The notes under the pieces were generated by a model. That model had not been told where the DNA came from. It worked only from the letters and a program-made list of their open reading frames with translations, and searched no databases. 64,000 nt of DNA, from positions 62,001-126,000 of the forward strand of contig JABTBR010000001.1 of NCBI GenBank assembly GCA_013284265.1, given 5' to 3'. The stretch is from Oxalobacteraceae bacterium. GTDB taxonomy: Bacteria > Pseudomonadota > Gammaproteobacteria > Burkholderiales > Burkholderiaceae_D. The position numbers and the translations under genes were made by a program. Positions 18,699 to 26,785 of the stretch are shown here, in pieces (positions within the stretch are counted from its first letter, which is position 1; each line of letters opens with the position of its first letter).

Positions 18699-18932
18699 TC
18701 ATGGCAAGGTCAAGTCCAAAGCGAACATCCGGGTAAGGGCGAAGGTGAGGAGCCCCAGGCCCAGCAGCGATAGCACGAAGACTGCGGCCGCCTTGCCACC
18801 GGCGCGTAGCAGCGCGCGCGTCTCCCTGCGCTTCGTCCCTTGATCGTAATGCCATTTGATGGCGAAGAACATGCCCGTGCCGAGCACGAGAAGCTTGAAC
18901 GTCGCGAAGACGATAGGGATCCAATCCATCAT
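18699..18932 (-). CDS. Small two-helix membrane protein
   Basis: 77 residues from the ATG at 18932, which has AGGA about 11 bp before it. Two transmembrane helices (IPIVFATFKLLVLGTGMFFA and AAAVFVLSLLGLGLLTFAL) flank a short basic cytoplasmic loop (KWHYDQGTKRRETR). I do not recognise the family. It is divergent from the MocR-type regulator at 19101, with about 170 bp between the starts. MocR regulators often control a divergent neighbour, so this gene may be its target (inference). Confidence 0.65.
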   Translation of the reverse strand: MMDWIPIVFATFKLLVLGTGMFFAIKWHYDQGTKRRETRALLRAGGKAAAVFVLSLLGLGLLTFALTRMFALDLTLP

Positions 18933-19100
18933 TTTGAGTATTTCCTGGCTATTACTTGACACTATCCATCGTGAGGAGCACGACCTCAAAACGCTGCTTC
19001 GGCAGCTTCATTTTCTGTGCAAGCCATGGCCATGCAAGATGGTGTTGCCGCACATCCTGAGGCATACTACCTGAAAGCAATTTCCATACATTGAGACAAA

Positions 19101-20501
19101 ATGTCCCAGTTGAAAACCATACAAGACGAAAATTTCCCCATCTGGTTGCCGCGCCTGGCCGGGAACAAAGGGCCACGTTTTTTGCAGATTGCGGATGCCT
19201 TGCAGGCGGCGGTGGGAGACGGATCGCTGAAAGCGGGTGACCGCCTGCCTCCGCAGCGCCAGTTGGCAGCACAGCTCGACGTCGACCTGACGACGATCAC
19301 GCGCGCATACGACGAAGCCAGACGCCGCAATTTGTTGGAGGGGCGCGGCGCCCGAGGCACGTATGTCGCGGCGCCGAAAGTCGAACTGACCGCGATCCTC
19401 GACCTGAGCATGAATACCCCACCACCGCCGGATGGCGTGGACTTCGAAGACCTGTTGAAACAAGGTTTGTCTCAAGTATTGATGGGGGCAGATAATGCAT
19501 TGCTGATGAATTACCATTTGGGCGGGGGAAGCGAGTCCGACCGTAAGGCTGGGGCCCAATGGCTGGAACCAATGTTTGGACGGCTGGATGCTCGACAGCT
19601 TGTGGTCTGCCCGGGTGCGCAAGCGGCGCTCGCCGCATTGATCCTTGCCCTGACGGCGCCTGGCGATGTTATTCTGGCAGAGCCAACGAGTTATCCCGGC
19701 TTGCTTGCCGCAGCGACCCAATTCGGCCGGCACCTCATTGCGGTGGAGGCGGACCAGCACGGGATGGTGCCTGAGATGCTGGAGGCAGCGTGCCGCCAGC
19801 ACAAGCCTGGGCTGGTCTACCTCAATCCGACATTGCAGAACCCGACCGCCATCACCATTCCGGAACGCCGGCGCCAGGAACTCGCCAGCATCGCGAAGCG
19901 CTGCCATGTACGCATCGTCGAGGACGATCCCTACTGGCTCCTTGCCGATACCCCGCCGCCACCTATTGCCACGTTTGCCCCGGAACAGGTGTACTACATC
20001 TCAACCCTGTCGAAATGCCTGACGCCCGGCTTGCGTGTCGCCTTCGTGCTGATACGCGACCCGCACGAACGCGAACGTTTTCTGGTCGCGTTAAGATCAT
20101 TTGCGCTGATGGCCGCTCCTCTGACGGCGGCGCTGGCCACGCAGTGGATACTCGACGGTTCGGCTGAGGAATTGATGGAAGGCGTACGCAAGGAGGCGCG
20201 CCTGCGCCACCGGATGGCGCGCAATATTCTGGCGGGGCGCTACAGCGGCGCCGGCGACGGCCTGCATGTATGGCTCGAGTTGCCGGCGTATTGGAGCTCC
20301 TCGCAGCTTGCGCGTGCAGCCGACAGCGAGGGCATCGCAGTCACACCGGCGGAGACATTCGCAACGGGCAGCGTATCCGTAAATGCAATCCGGATCTGTT
20401 TGGGGAGCATCAAGGACCGTGGGCGCTTACAGGCGGGTCTTCAACGGCTGTCTGACTTGCTGGCACGGCGGCCCGAGTCGTTTAGCGCCGCTGTGGTTTA
20501 A
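19101..20501 (+). CDS. MocR-type transcriptional regulator (GntR helix-turn-helix plus aminotransferase domain)
   Basis: 466 residues. The N-terminal GntR winged helix (about 25-93) includes GDRLPPQRQLAAQLDVDLTT and RAYDEARRRNLLEGRGARGTYV. A fold-type I aminotransferase domain follows: LNPTLQNPT at 241-249, VEDDPYW at 273-279 and the predicted PLP lysine at K305 in STLSKCLTPGLRV. MocR proteins use PLP or an amino-acid/PLP adduct as effector, commonly regulating PLP, GABA or taurine metabolism. No such metabolic gene is adjacent; the only close neighbour is the divergent membrane protein. The ATG at 19101 is the natural start for the GntR domain. Confidence 0.88.
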   Translation: MSQLKTIQDENFPIWLPRLAGNKGPRFLQIADALQAAVGDGSLKAGDRLPPQRQLAAQLDVDLTTITRAYDEARRRNLLEGRGARGTYVAAPKVELTAILDLSMNTPPPPDGVDFEDLLKQGLSQVLMGADNALLMNYHLGGGSESDRKAGAQWLEPMFGRLDARQLVVCPGAQAALAALILALTAPGDVILAEPTSYPGLLAAATQFGRHLIAVEADQHGMVPEMLEAACRQHKPGLVYLNPTLQNPTAITIPERRRQELASIAKRCHVRIVEDDPYWLLADTPPPPIATFAPEQVYYISTLSKCLTPGLRVAFVLIRDPHERERFLVALRSFALMAAPLTAALATQWILDGSAEELMEGVRKEARLRHRMARNILAGRYSGAGDGLHVWLELPAYWSSSQLARAADSEGIAVTPAETFATGSVSVNAIRICLGSIKDRGRLQAGLQRLSDLLARRPESFSAAVV

Positions 20502-20660
20502 CTGTCCAGGAAGCACTGTGCTTCATTCGGAAAGCGCAGCCTAACGAAGCGCCATGTATTGGTCGGCCGATGTGTTTTGCTGATGACTTTGCAGTCATTT
20601 CATTGATATTGAAGACGAGGGAAAATGAGAGTTGTCAAGCGGGCCCCGCTACCTGATGTA

Positions 20661-21182
20661 TCAAGGCAGAGCCCGTTCTGCCGTCAGGCCGCCTTCTAGC
20701 TGTGCCACGCCTTTCTTACGGAAAAGCAGTCCAGTTGGGAGGGCATGGATGTCGGCATCGGCCATCTCCCACACTGGGATTTGCAGGGGAATCAATATTT
20801 CGCTAACGCCTTCTTGCGCATAAAGTAAGTTGAGGATGGCGGTCTCGAGTATTTCCTTCAACTCAGCTGGCTCTATCGCCAGTCTTCCATCGTTAGGCAG
20901 GGCCATGAGTTCGCATACGCGGGCTTGGTGTCCAATTAGTGTCGCGGCAAAATGTGGGGAAATGGCATTGCCGTGATTTGCGCTGATGCGGCAAATCTTT
21001 GCTGCTTGCATGCGGCGCAGGATTTCTGCCTGTTCGTCTGTATTGACCCTGGTGGCTGGCGCATCAGGGGATGCCTTGCCGTTCGCGATGAGAAGGCACA
21101 TGGGATCGTGGCCAAGTTGAGCGCGAAAGCTGTGCCACAGTTCAGGACGTTTTTCTGGATCTTCGGGAAATAGCATGTTCAT
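20661..21182 (-). CDS. Unknown protein, possible partner/immunity gene of the metallopeptidase ORF
   Basis: 173 residues, no signal peptide and no membrane helix. It begins MNMLFPEDPEKRPELWHSFR and ends near IPVWEMADADIHALPTG, with an acidic middle section. I do not recognise a family. It starts 6 bp downstream of the toxin-like metallopeptidase ORF on the same strand, the layout expected of a toxin followed by its immunity protein, but no immunity family is identified. Two decayed fragments of the same family lie at 16375-16475 and 18481-18570, so the gene has been lost and regained repeatedly in this patch. Confidence 0.6.
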   Translation of the reverse strand: MNMLFPEDPEKRPELWHSFRAQLGHDPMCLLIANGKASPDAPATRVNTDEQAEILRRMQAAKICRISANHGNAISPHFAATLIGHQARVCELMALPNDGRLAIEPAELKEILETAILNLLYAQEGVSEILIPLQIPVWEMADADIHALPTGLLFRKKGVAQLEGGLTAERALP

Positions 21183-21188
21183 TGCCTC

Positions 21189-21746
21189 TTATTCTTCACC
21201 GTATGCGACGATGTAATAAGTTTCAACTAGGTAATTGCGTTCCGCAAGGTAATCATTGATGAGCTGGCGTCGAGCAGTAGCGGCGCCAAATCTCCTCGCA
21301 ATACGAATTTCGCGTAAATATTGAGTTCGCTCAGTGTCGATCCGTGCCCTCGGATTTTCATAATAGTACCGTTGACTGGGGTAGTCCAATGCTCGATCGT
21401 CAAGGAAGTGGCCATACTCGTGCAGTATCGCGGATAGCGACGAATCGGGGTCGAGAACGATGTTTCCCGGGTGTCCAATGGAGGCCGCCGGTCCATACGC
21501 TAATTGTCCTGGGCGGTAACTGATCGTGACCCCGCTCGCGCGCAAATCGTTGATGATAGAAGTGAACTCTGCAGGATTGTTGATGCGTGCCGATCCCATT
21601 ATTTCTTTGAGACGGTCGCCACCAGAGTACATCGCAATTGTATTGTGCACAGGGATGATCCTGGTAGCGCTGACGCGGAACGGTGCGGGGAGAATGGCAT
21701 GGTAGCGAGTGGGCGCTGCGTTGCGCTTGCGAGCGCACAAATTCAC
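21189..21746 (-). CDS. Orphan toxin-like metallopeptidase domain (probable C-terminal fragment)
   Basis: 185 residues, opening with a weak GTG at 21746. The frame continues upstream without a better start until the stop codon of the binding-protein gene at 21789, so this looks like the detached C-terminal end of a larger protein. The core is a zincin signature, ILHEYGHFLDD (HExxH), preceded by GHPGNIVLDPDSSLSA. Such domains occur as effector tips of polymorphic toxins such as Rhs or haemagglutinin-type proteins. Any N-terminal delivery part is absent. The downstream gene may encode the cognate protective protein. The toxin assignment is inference from the motif and layout. Confidence 0.6.
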   Translation of the reverse strand: MNLCARKRNAAPTRYHAILPAPFRVSATRIIPVHNTIAMYSGGDRLKEIMGSARINNPAEFTSIINDLRASGVTISYRPGQLAYGPAASIGHPGNIVLDPDSSLSAILHEYGHFLDDRALDYPSQRYYYENPRARIDTERTQYLREIRIARRFGAATARRQLINDYLAERNYLVETYYIVAYGEE

Positions 21747-21788
21747 GCAGGAAGGGGAAGGGACGTGGCGTTGTGCCCCCGTAATAAT

Positions 21789-22589
21789 TTAGTCGTGCTG
21801 ACTGTCTACCGCCGCCTGCCGGCGCGGCTCGCCCAGGTACTTCTGGTAAATCGCCTCGAAGCGGCCGGTTTCTTTCAGGTGCTTCAGGCCGAGGTTGAAA
21901 TCGTCGCGCACTCTGCTGTCGCGGAACAGCGGCCGGTAATTCATGGGATTGAGCGCGACGAAGGGATGTTCGGCGACCGGTTTGGGATGGAAGGCGCGGT
22001 TCAGCTGCAGCTGCAGCGTGAAGTAGCGGAAGATGTTGCGGTCGCTTAGCACCAGGTCGTAGCGGCCCCGGTCCAGCGTCAGCACCTGCAAGGCCTGGTC
22101 GTTCTGTTCGAAATAGCGGCCGGCCTTTTTGACTTCGTCCAGCCACTCGGGATAGCGCTTGGCGGCGCCGACGAAGGAAATCACGGTCAGGCCGCGCAGG
22201 TCGGCGGGTTTCTTGATGACCAGCTTGCGCTCCTTCAGGCTGATGAAGATATTGTCATAGAACACGGCCGGGTCGCCATAGTGGGCGCCCCAGCTGGTCA
22301 TGTCCTCCCCCAGGTCGGTCATGGCCGCGTCCACCTCGCCGCCCTTGAAGGCGACGGTGATGCGGGCGAAGGAGTAGTAGCGCGGCTTGAGCATATGGCC
22401 GCGATAGGCCAGCGCCGCACCGATCACTTCCAGTTCGATGCCGGAATCGGTTTCGGGAAAACAGAAGGGGGGGATTTTTTCGCCGAAGGCCATGCTGATT
22501 TCGGCCGCAGGCAGCAGCATGGGCCATAGGCAGGCCAAGGCCAGCAGGCCGCGCGCGGCGCCTGTGCTCAGTGCAATGCGATATGCCAT
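21789..22589 (-). CDS. Periplasmic solute-binding protein (SBP_bac_3-like)
   Basis: 266 residues. A signal peptide (RGLLALACLWPMLLPAAEI) precedes a type-2 periplasmic binding fold: FGEKIPPFCFPETDSGIELE at the N-terminus, ITVAFKGGEVDAAMTDLG, LRGLTVISFVGAAKRYPEW and a C-terminal LKETGRFEAIYQKYLGE typical of amino-acid-binding proteins. The ligand cannot be read from the sequence. No ABC permease or ATPase lies nearby, so it may be a stand-alone sensor-type binding protein. It is downstream of the porin on the same strand, 12 bp away, and may share its transcript. Confidence 0.82.
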   Translation of the reverse strand: MAYRIALSTGAARGLLALACLWPMLLPAAEISMAFGEKIPPFCFPETDSGIELEVIGAALAYRGHMLKPRYYSFARITVAFKGGEVDAAMTDLGEDMTSWGAHYGDPAVFYDNIFISLKERKLVIKKPADLRGLTVISFVGAAKRYPEWLDEVKKAGRYFEQNDQALQVLTLDRGRYDLVLSDRNIFRYFTLQLQLNRAFHPKPVAEHPFVALNPMNYRPLFRDSRVRDDFNLGLKHLKETGRFEAIYQKYLGEPRRQAAVDSQHD

Positions 22590-22601
22590 TCCGTTCTCCG
22601 C

Positions 22602-23582
22602 TCAGAATTGGTGGCGCAGGCCGGCTGTCAACTGGCGGCGCGTGCCGCCCGGCAGTGTCGCCTGGTAGCTGGCCGCGCTCTGGTTATTCAATTGCGAGCC
22701 GATCAGGTACAGATTGCTGCGCTTGGACAGTGTGTGATAGTAGCCCAGCGCGATCTGGCGCGCGTCGCCGTTGGCTTTGGCGCGGTCGTTCTTGTGCACG
22801 TAGTCGGCGGCGAAGGAGTTGTGGCCCAGCGGCACGCTGACGCCGACCAGCACGTCGCGGCTGTCGAGCGTGCTGTCGTTGCGGCTGCGCGCCAGTGTCA
22901 TCCAGCCCTTGACCGGGCCAAAGTCATAGCTGCCGCCGATCAGGTCGCCGCGCATGGCCTTGGCGCCGCTGATGGTGTTGGCATCATGATGGGCCAGCTG
23001 GATATTCAGCGGTCCGGCCCGGTAGCCGGCGTCCATGCTGATCTGGCGGTTGTTGGCATTGCTGCCAGCCACTTCGCCGGCCGCGTAGGCCAGGTCGGCA
23101 TAGAAGCCGCCCAGCGGGGGCAGGGAATACTTGATGGTGTTGTCCATCCTTACGCCGGAATCGGGGAACAGCCGCGAAGAGTCGGCCGGTCCGCGCGCGT
23201 CGAAGGGGTCATTGGTGGCGATGGCACCGAAGTAGGGCGTGAACACACGGCCCAGTTTGACGCTGCCGAAGCCGCCTTCCAGTCCGACCCAGGCCTGGCT
23301 GCCGAATAGCCGCCCTGTATAGGACAAGGTGCCGTTGTCGGCCTCGATCTGCGATTCGAGCTGGAATACGGCCTTGAGTCCGCCGCCCAGGTCTTCCTTG
23401 CCCTTGATGCCCCAACGCGAGGCGGTCTGCTGGCCGCTGTCGATCCTGGTGGTGGATTTGCCGGAGTCGCGGTCGGAGACCAGCCCTATGTCGACCACCC
23501 CGTAGATGGTGACGGCCTGTTGCGCCAATGCGGGCGAAGCAGCCAGGGTCATGGCAATGAATGCGCAAGTAAATGGCTTCAA
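22602..23582 (-). CDS. Outer-membrane porin (betaproteobacterial general porin)
   Basis: 326 residues. The signal peptide (CAFIAMTLAASPALAQ) is followed by QAVTIYGVVDIGLV, the classic opening of betaproteobacterial trimeric porins, then KLGRVFTPYFGAIATNDPFD and alternating amphipathic strands, ending in GLRHQF with the C-terminal Phe needed for outer-membrane assembly. It provides passive diffusion of small solutes. It precedes the periplasmic binding protein on the same strand by 12 bp. Confidence 0.92.
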   Translation of the reverse strand: MKPFTCAFIAMTLAASPALAQQAVTIYGVVDIGLVSDRDSGKSTTRIDSGQQTASRWGIKGKEDLGGGLKAVFQLESQIEADNGTLSYTGRLFGSQAWVGLEGGFGSVKLGRVFTPYFGAIATNDPFDARGPADSSRLFPDSGVRMDNTIKYSLPPLGGFYADLAYAAGEVAGSNANNRQISMDAGYRAGPLNIQLAHHDANTISGAKAMRGDLIGGSYDFGPVKGWMTLARSRNDSTLDSRDVLVGVSVPLGHNSFAADYVHKNDRAKANGDARQIALGYYHTLSKRSNLYLIGSQLNNQSAASYQATLPGGTRRQLTAGLRHQF

Positions 23583-23754
23583 GATGGATCTCCCGCAACA
23601 GAAGGCACGATCAAGACAGCAGCGAAAAGACGGCTTGCAAGCTTATTGTTTTACTCTAAAACCTGCCGGTGTTCAATGGTTTGCGGGATTTGATGGCGGG
23701 AACGTTGCGCGGCTGGCCTAGATGGACCAGGGGGCAACGTTCCAGCATTACGGT

Positions 23755-25743
23755 TTAGAAATGCACGCCGCGCAGCAGTTGTTGCATGGCGATCTGCTCT
23801 GAACTCATCTGCGGCGCCTTCTTGCCGTCGCCGCTCTTGGCCGCGTCCGAATCAGGGAACATGCGGAAGGTGGTGTTGAGCACGATCTGCGCCACGCGTG
23901 GCATCAGCGCATGCAGCACCTGGCCGAAAATGCCCACCCGCGTGGCGATCCGCACCGGCTTGTGGACGATGGCTTCGGCGATCATGTCGGCCGCTTCCTC
24001 CGGCGCCAGGGTCGGCACGTTCTGGTAGATCTTGGTCGGGGCGATCATCGGCGTGCGCACCAGCGGCATATTGATGGTGGTGAACTTGATGCCGACGTCC
24101 GACAACTCCGACGAGGCGCAGCGGGTCCAGGCTTCCAACGCCGCTTTCGAGGCCACATAGGCCGAGAAGCGCGGCGCATTGGTCAGCACGCCGATCGAGG
24201 AGATGTTGATGATATGGCCGCGCTTTTGCGCGATCATCGTCGGCAGCAGGCCCATGGTCAGGCGCAGGCAGCCGAAGTAGTTCAGCTGCATGGTGCGCTC
24301 GAAGTCGTGGAAGCGGTCGTAACTGGCTTCGATCGCGCGGCGGATCGAGCGGCCGGCGTTGTTGACCAGCACATCGACGCCGCCGTGGTTGGCGATCAGC
24401 AGGGCCACGAAGCGGTCGCAATCGGCCATGTCGGCCACGTCGGCCTGATAGGTGATCAGCTGATAACCGCGCGCTTCCACTTCGGCCTTGGCTTCGGCCA
24501 GCTTGGCTTCATCGCGTCCGCAGATGATGGTGATCGCGCCGGCTTCGGCCAGCTTGTGCGCCGCCGCCAGGCCGATGCCGGAAGAGCCACCCGTCACCAG
24601 CACCACCTTGCCGGCCACCTGGCCGCGCAGCGTGTGGTCGATGAACAGCGAGGGGTCCAGATTGCGCTCCCAGTAATCCCAGATCGGCGCGGCATATTGT
24701 TCCAGGCGCGGGCAGGCGATGCCGCTGCCTTTGAGTGCGCGCACGGTGTCGCGGTTGTCGAAGCGGGTGGGGTAATTGATGAAGTTGCTCAGGTCGCTCG
24801 GCAGGCCCAGGTCCTTCATCAGTGCATCGCGCACGCGCCGCACCGGCGCCAGCGCGAACACGCCTTTCTTGATCGACTTCGGAATGAAACCGAACAGCGC
24901 GGCATTGATGCGGATGCTCATCGTCGGCGCATGCGCGGCGCGGCAGAACAGGTTCAGCGCTTCGCCCACGCGCATCGGCTCCGGATCGGTCAGGTGGAAG
25001 GCCTGGCCATCAAGCTCGGGCAGGTGGGAGATGTGTTCCATCGCATCGACCACATAGTCGACCGGCACGATGTTGACCCGTCCGCCTTCGATGCCGATGG
25101 TCGGCATCCAGGGCGGCAGCAACTGGCGGATACGCTGGATCAGTTTGAAGAAGTAATAGGGGCCGTCGATCTTGTCGGCCTCGCCGGTCTTGGAGTCGCC
25201 CACCACCAGGCCGGGACGGTAGACGCGCCAGGCGCCTTTGACTTCCTTGCGCACGATTTTTTCGGACTCGTGCTTGGTGCTGAAATAGGGATGGCTCAAG
25301 CCTTCGGCCTCTTCGAACATGTCTTCGCGGAAGATGCCTTCGAACATGCCGGCGGCGGCGATCGAGCTGACGTGATGGAAGGTGCCGGCCGCGATGGCGT
25401 TGGCGAATTCCACCGTGTTGCGGCTGCCGTCGACGTTGACGGCGATTTGCTCTTCGGCGTCGGCCAGCAGGTCGTAGACCGCGGCCAGATGATAGAAATG
25501 ATCGATGCTGCCATGCAGGTCTTTGATCTGCTCGGAGGCCACGCCCAGCCTGGCGCTGCGCAGGTCGCCGAACACCGCGACGGCGCGCGATTTATCCACG
25601 CCCCAGTATTCGAGCAGGGCTGGAATCTTGTCGCCGCTGCTTTCGCGGATCAGGAAATACACCACGCTGTCTTTGCGTGCTAACAGTTTTTTTACCAATC
25701 GCTTACCGATGAAACCTGTTGCCCCCGTTACAAAATACTGCAT
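23755..25743 (-). CDS. Two-domain fatty acyl-CoA reductase (Marinobacter FAR-like)
   Basis: 662 residues. The N-terminal extended SDR domain (GATGFIG at 7-13, HHVSSIAAAGMFEGIFREDM, YYFFKLIQRIRQLLPPWMP, GIEGGRVNIVPVDYVVDAM) is followed by a classical SDR domain (VTGGSSGIGLA, LVNNAGRS, NISSIGVLTNAPRFSAY with catalytic Ser/Tyr/Lys, PLVRTPMIAPTKIY). Domain order, length and many motifs match, from memory, the Marinobacter fatty acyl-CoA reductase that makes fatty alcohols via the aldehyde. AGGAG lies 8 bp before the ATG at 25743. It is divergent from the phasin gene and near a patatin lipase, suggesting a role in storage or wax lipids (inference). Confidence 0.85.
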   Translation of the reverse strand: MQYFVTGATGFIGKRLVKKLLARKDSVVYFLIRESSGDKIPALLEYWGVDKSRAVAVFGDLRSARLGVASEQIKDLHGSIDHFYHLAAVYDLLADAEEQIAVNVDGSRNTVEFANAIAAGTFHHVSSIAAAGMFEGIFREDMFEEAEGLSHPYFSTKHESEKIVRKEVKGAWRVYRPGLVVGDSKTGEADKIDGPYYFFKLIQRIRQLLPPWMPTIGIEGGRVNIVPVDYVVDAMEHISHLPELDGQAFHLTDPEPMRVGEALNLFCRAAHAPTMSIRINAALFGFIPKSIKKGVFALAPVRRVRDALMKDLGLPSDLSNFINYPTRFDNRDTVRALKGSGIACPRLEQYAAPIWDYWERNLDPSLFIDHTLRGQVAGKVVLVTGGSSGIGLAAAHKLAEAGAITIICGRDEAKLAEAKAEVEARGYQLITYQADVADMADCDRFVALLIANHGGVDVLVNNAGRSIRRAIEASYDRFHDFERTMQLNYFGCLRLTMGLLPTMIAQKRGHIINISSIGVLTNAPRFSAYVASKAALEAWTRCASSELSDVGIKFTTINMPLVRTPMIAPTKIYQNVPTLAPEEAADMIAEAIVHKPVRIATRVGIFGQVLHALMPRVAQIVLNTTFRMFPDSDAAKSGDGKKAPQMSSEQIAMQQLLRGVHF

Positions 25744-25843
25744 TGTGCTTCTCCTGTCTGTTTTGTGTTTTTGGTAATCAGCTGCTGCATCATTACAGGC
25801 CGATTCGCGATTGGCAAGAGCACTGTTTTCTCCATACGACATT

Positions 25844-25859
25844 TAGAACGGCCGCTCTA
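25844..25859. promoter_or_regulatory. Near-perfect palindrome in the FAR/phasin divergent region
   Basis: TAGAACGGCCGCTCTA is palindromic except for one base pair. It lies in the 203-bp region between the divergent fatty acyl-CoA reductase (start 25743) and phasin (start 25947). The size and symmetry fit a TetR-type operator, and a TetR regulator is encoded at 28104 in the same locus; the link is inference. Confidence 0.4.
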
Positions 25860-25946
25860 CCGTATTAGAAACCCCTCTCTATTTTTGCTGTCTAAAATGA
25901 AATCATGTAAATCCGATTCATTGAAAAAAATACCTGGGAGCTTACG

Positions 25947-26651
25947 ATGGTTAAGAAACTGAAGACGCTGGCAAAAGACGACGACAAGAAGCTGGAAACT
26001 GCAGTTCGCAACTCCGCACAACAGATCTGGCAAGCCGGCCTGGGCGCATTCGCCAAGGCACAGGAAGAAGGCGGCCGCGTGTTCTCCAAGCTGGTCAAGG
26101 AAGGCACCGACCTGCAAAAACGCACCCGCAGCCTGGCCGAAGAAAAAGTCTCCGATGTACGCGACACCGTCAGTGGCGTCGGCAGCAAGGCCGCCGGTTC
26201 GTGGGACAAACTGGAACAAGTATTCGAAGACCGCGTGGCCCGCGCGCTGAGCTCGATCGGCGTGCCGACCCAAAAAGATATCCAGGCGCTGACCAAGCGT
26301 GTTGAGCAGCTGAGCAAGGTCGTCGCTGAACTGTCGGGCAAAAAACTGCCGGCATTGAAAGCCGACGTCAAGCCGGCCAAGGCCGCCGCCAAACCGGCCG
26401 CGAAACCGACCACGAAAGCCGCTGCCAAGCCAGCCGCCAAGGCCGCACCGAAGGCAGCCGCCAAAGCCGCTCCTAAAGCAGCGCCTAAAGCAGCTCCGAA
26501 AGCCGCCGCCAAGGCCGCACCGAAAGCCGCCGCCAAGCCAGCCGCCAAAACCGCCGCCAAGCCAGCGGTGAAGAAAGCCGCCGCGAAAGCCGCCATCAAC
26601 TTCCCGACCGCCGCTTCGGTGCGCGCAGCTGAAGAAGCCGCCACCGCGTAA
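25947..26651 (+). CDS. Phasin with histone-H1-like tail (PhaF type)
   Basis: 234 residues. The N-terminal two thirds are an amphipathic helical phasin domain (TAVRNSAQQIWQAGLGAFAK, GGRVFSKLVKEG, a coiled coil near IQALTKRVEQLSKVVAEL). From about residue 145 on, the sequence is a run of Lys/Ala/Pro units (KPAAK, KAAPKAAAK) like the histone-H1 tails of PhaF proteins, which bind polyhydroxyalkanoate granules and DNA and help segregate granules. The lysine tail uses a repetitive codon pattern that could recombine. It is divergent from the fatty acyl-CoA reductase. A terminator closes the transcript at 26733-26759. Confidence 0.88.
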   Translation: MVKKLKTLAKDDDKKLETAVRNSAQQIWQAGLGAFAKAQEEGGRVFSKLVKEGTDLQKRTRSLAEEKVSDVRDTVSGVGSKAAGSWDKLEQVFEDRVARALSSIGVPTQKDIQALTKRVEQLSKVVAELSGKKLPALKADVKPAKAAAKPAAKPTTKAAAKPAAKAAPKAAAKAAPKAAPKAAPKAAAKAAPKAAAKPAAKTAAKPAVKKAAAKAAINFPTAASVRAAEEAATA

Positions 26652-26732
26652 GTAGCGTCATACCGAACCCCTTGGTCTTCACCCCGGTCTGTGCACGGGC
26701 CGGGTCCAAGGGGCCAGGCCTACAGTTTTTCG

Positions 26733-26759
26733 GGCTTGCACCCCCGCAAGCCTTTTTTT
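26733..26759 (+). terminator. Rho-independent terminator behind the phasin gene
   Basis: A perfect 7-bp stem, GGCTTGC with GCAAGCC (26733-26739 and 26746-26752), has a 6-nt loop and seven T residues. A second, larger inverted repeat (CCCCTTGG 26668-26675 with CCAAGGGG 26706-26713) lies between the phasin stop and this terminator. It sets the upstream limit for the patatin gene, which must begin after it. Confidence 0.85.
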
Positions 26760-26785
26760 ATTTGTGGTCCGCCTTGTTGGAACAG

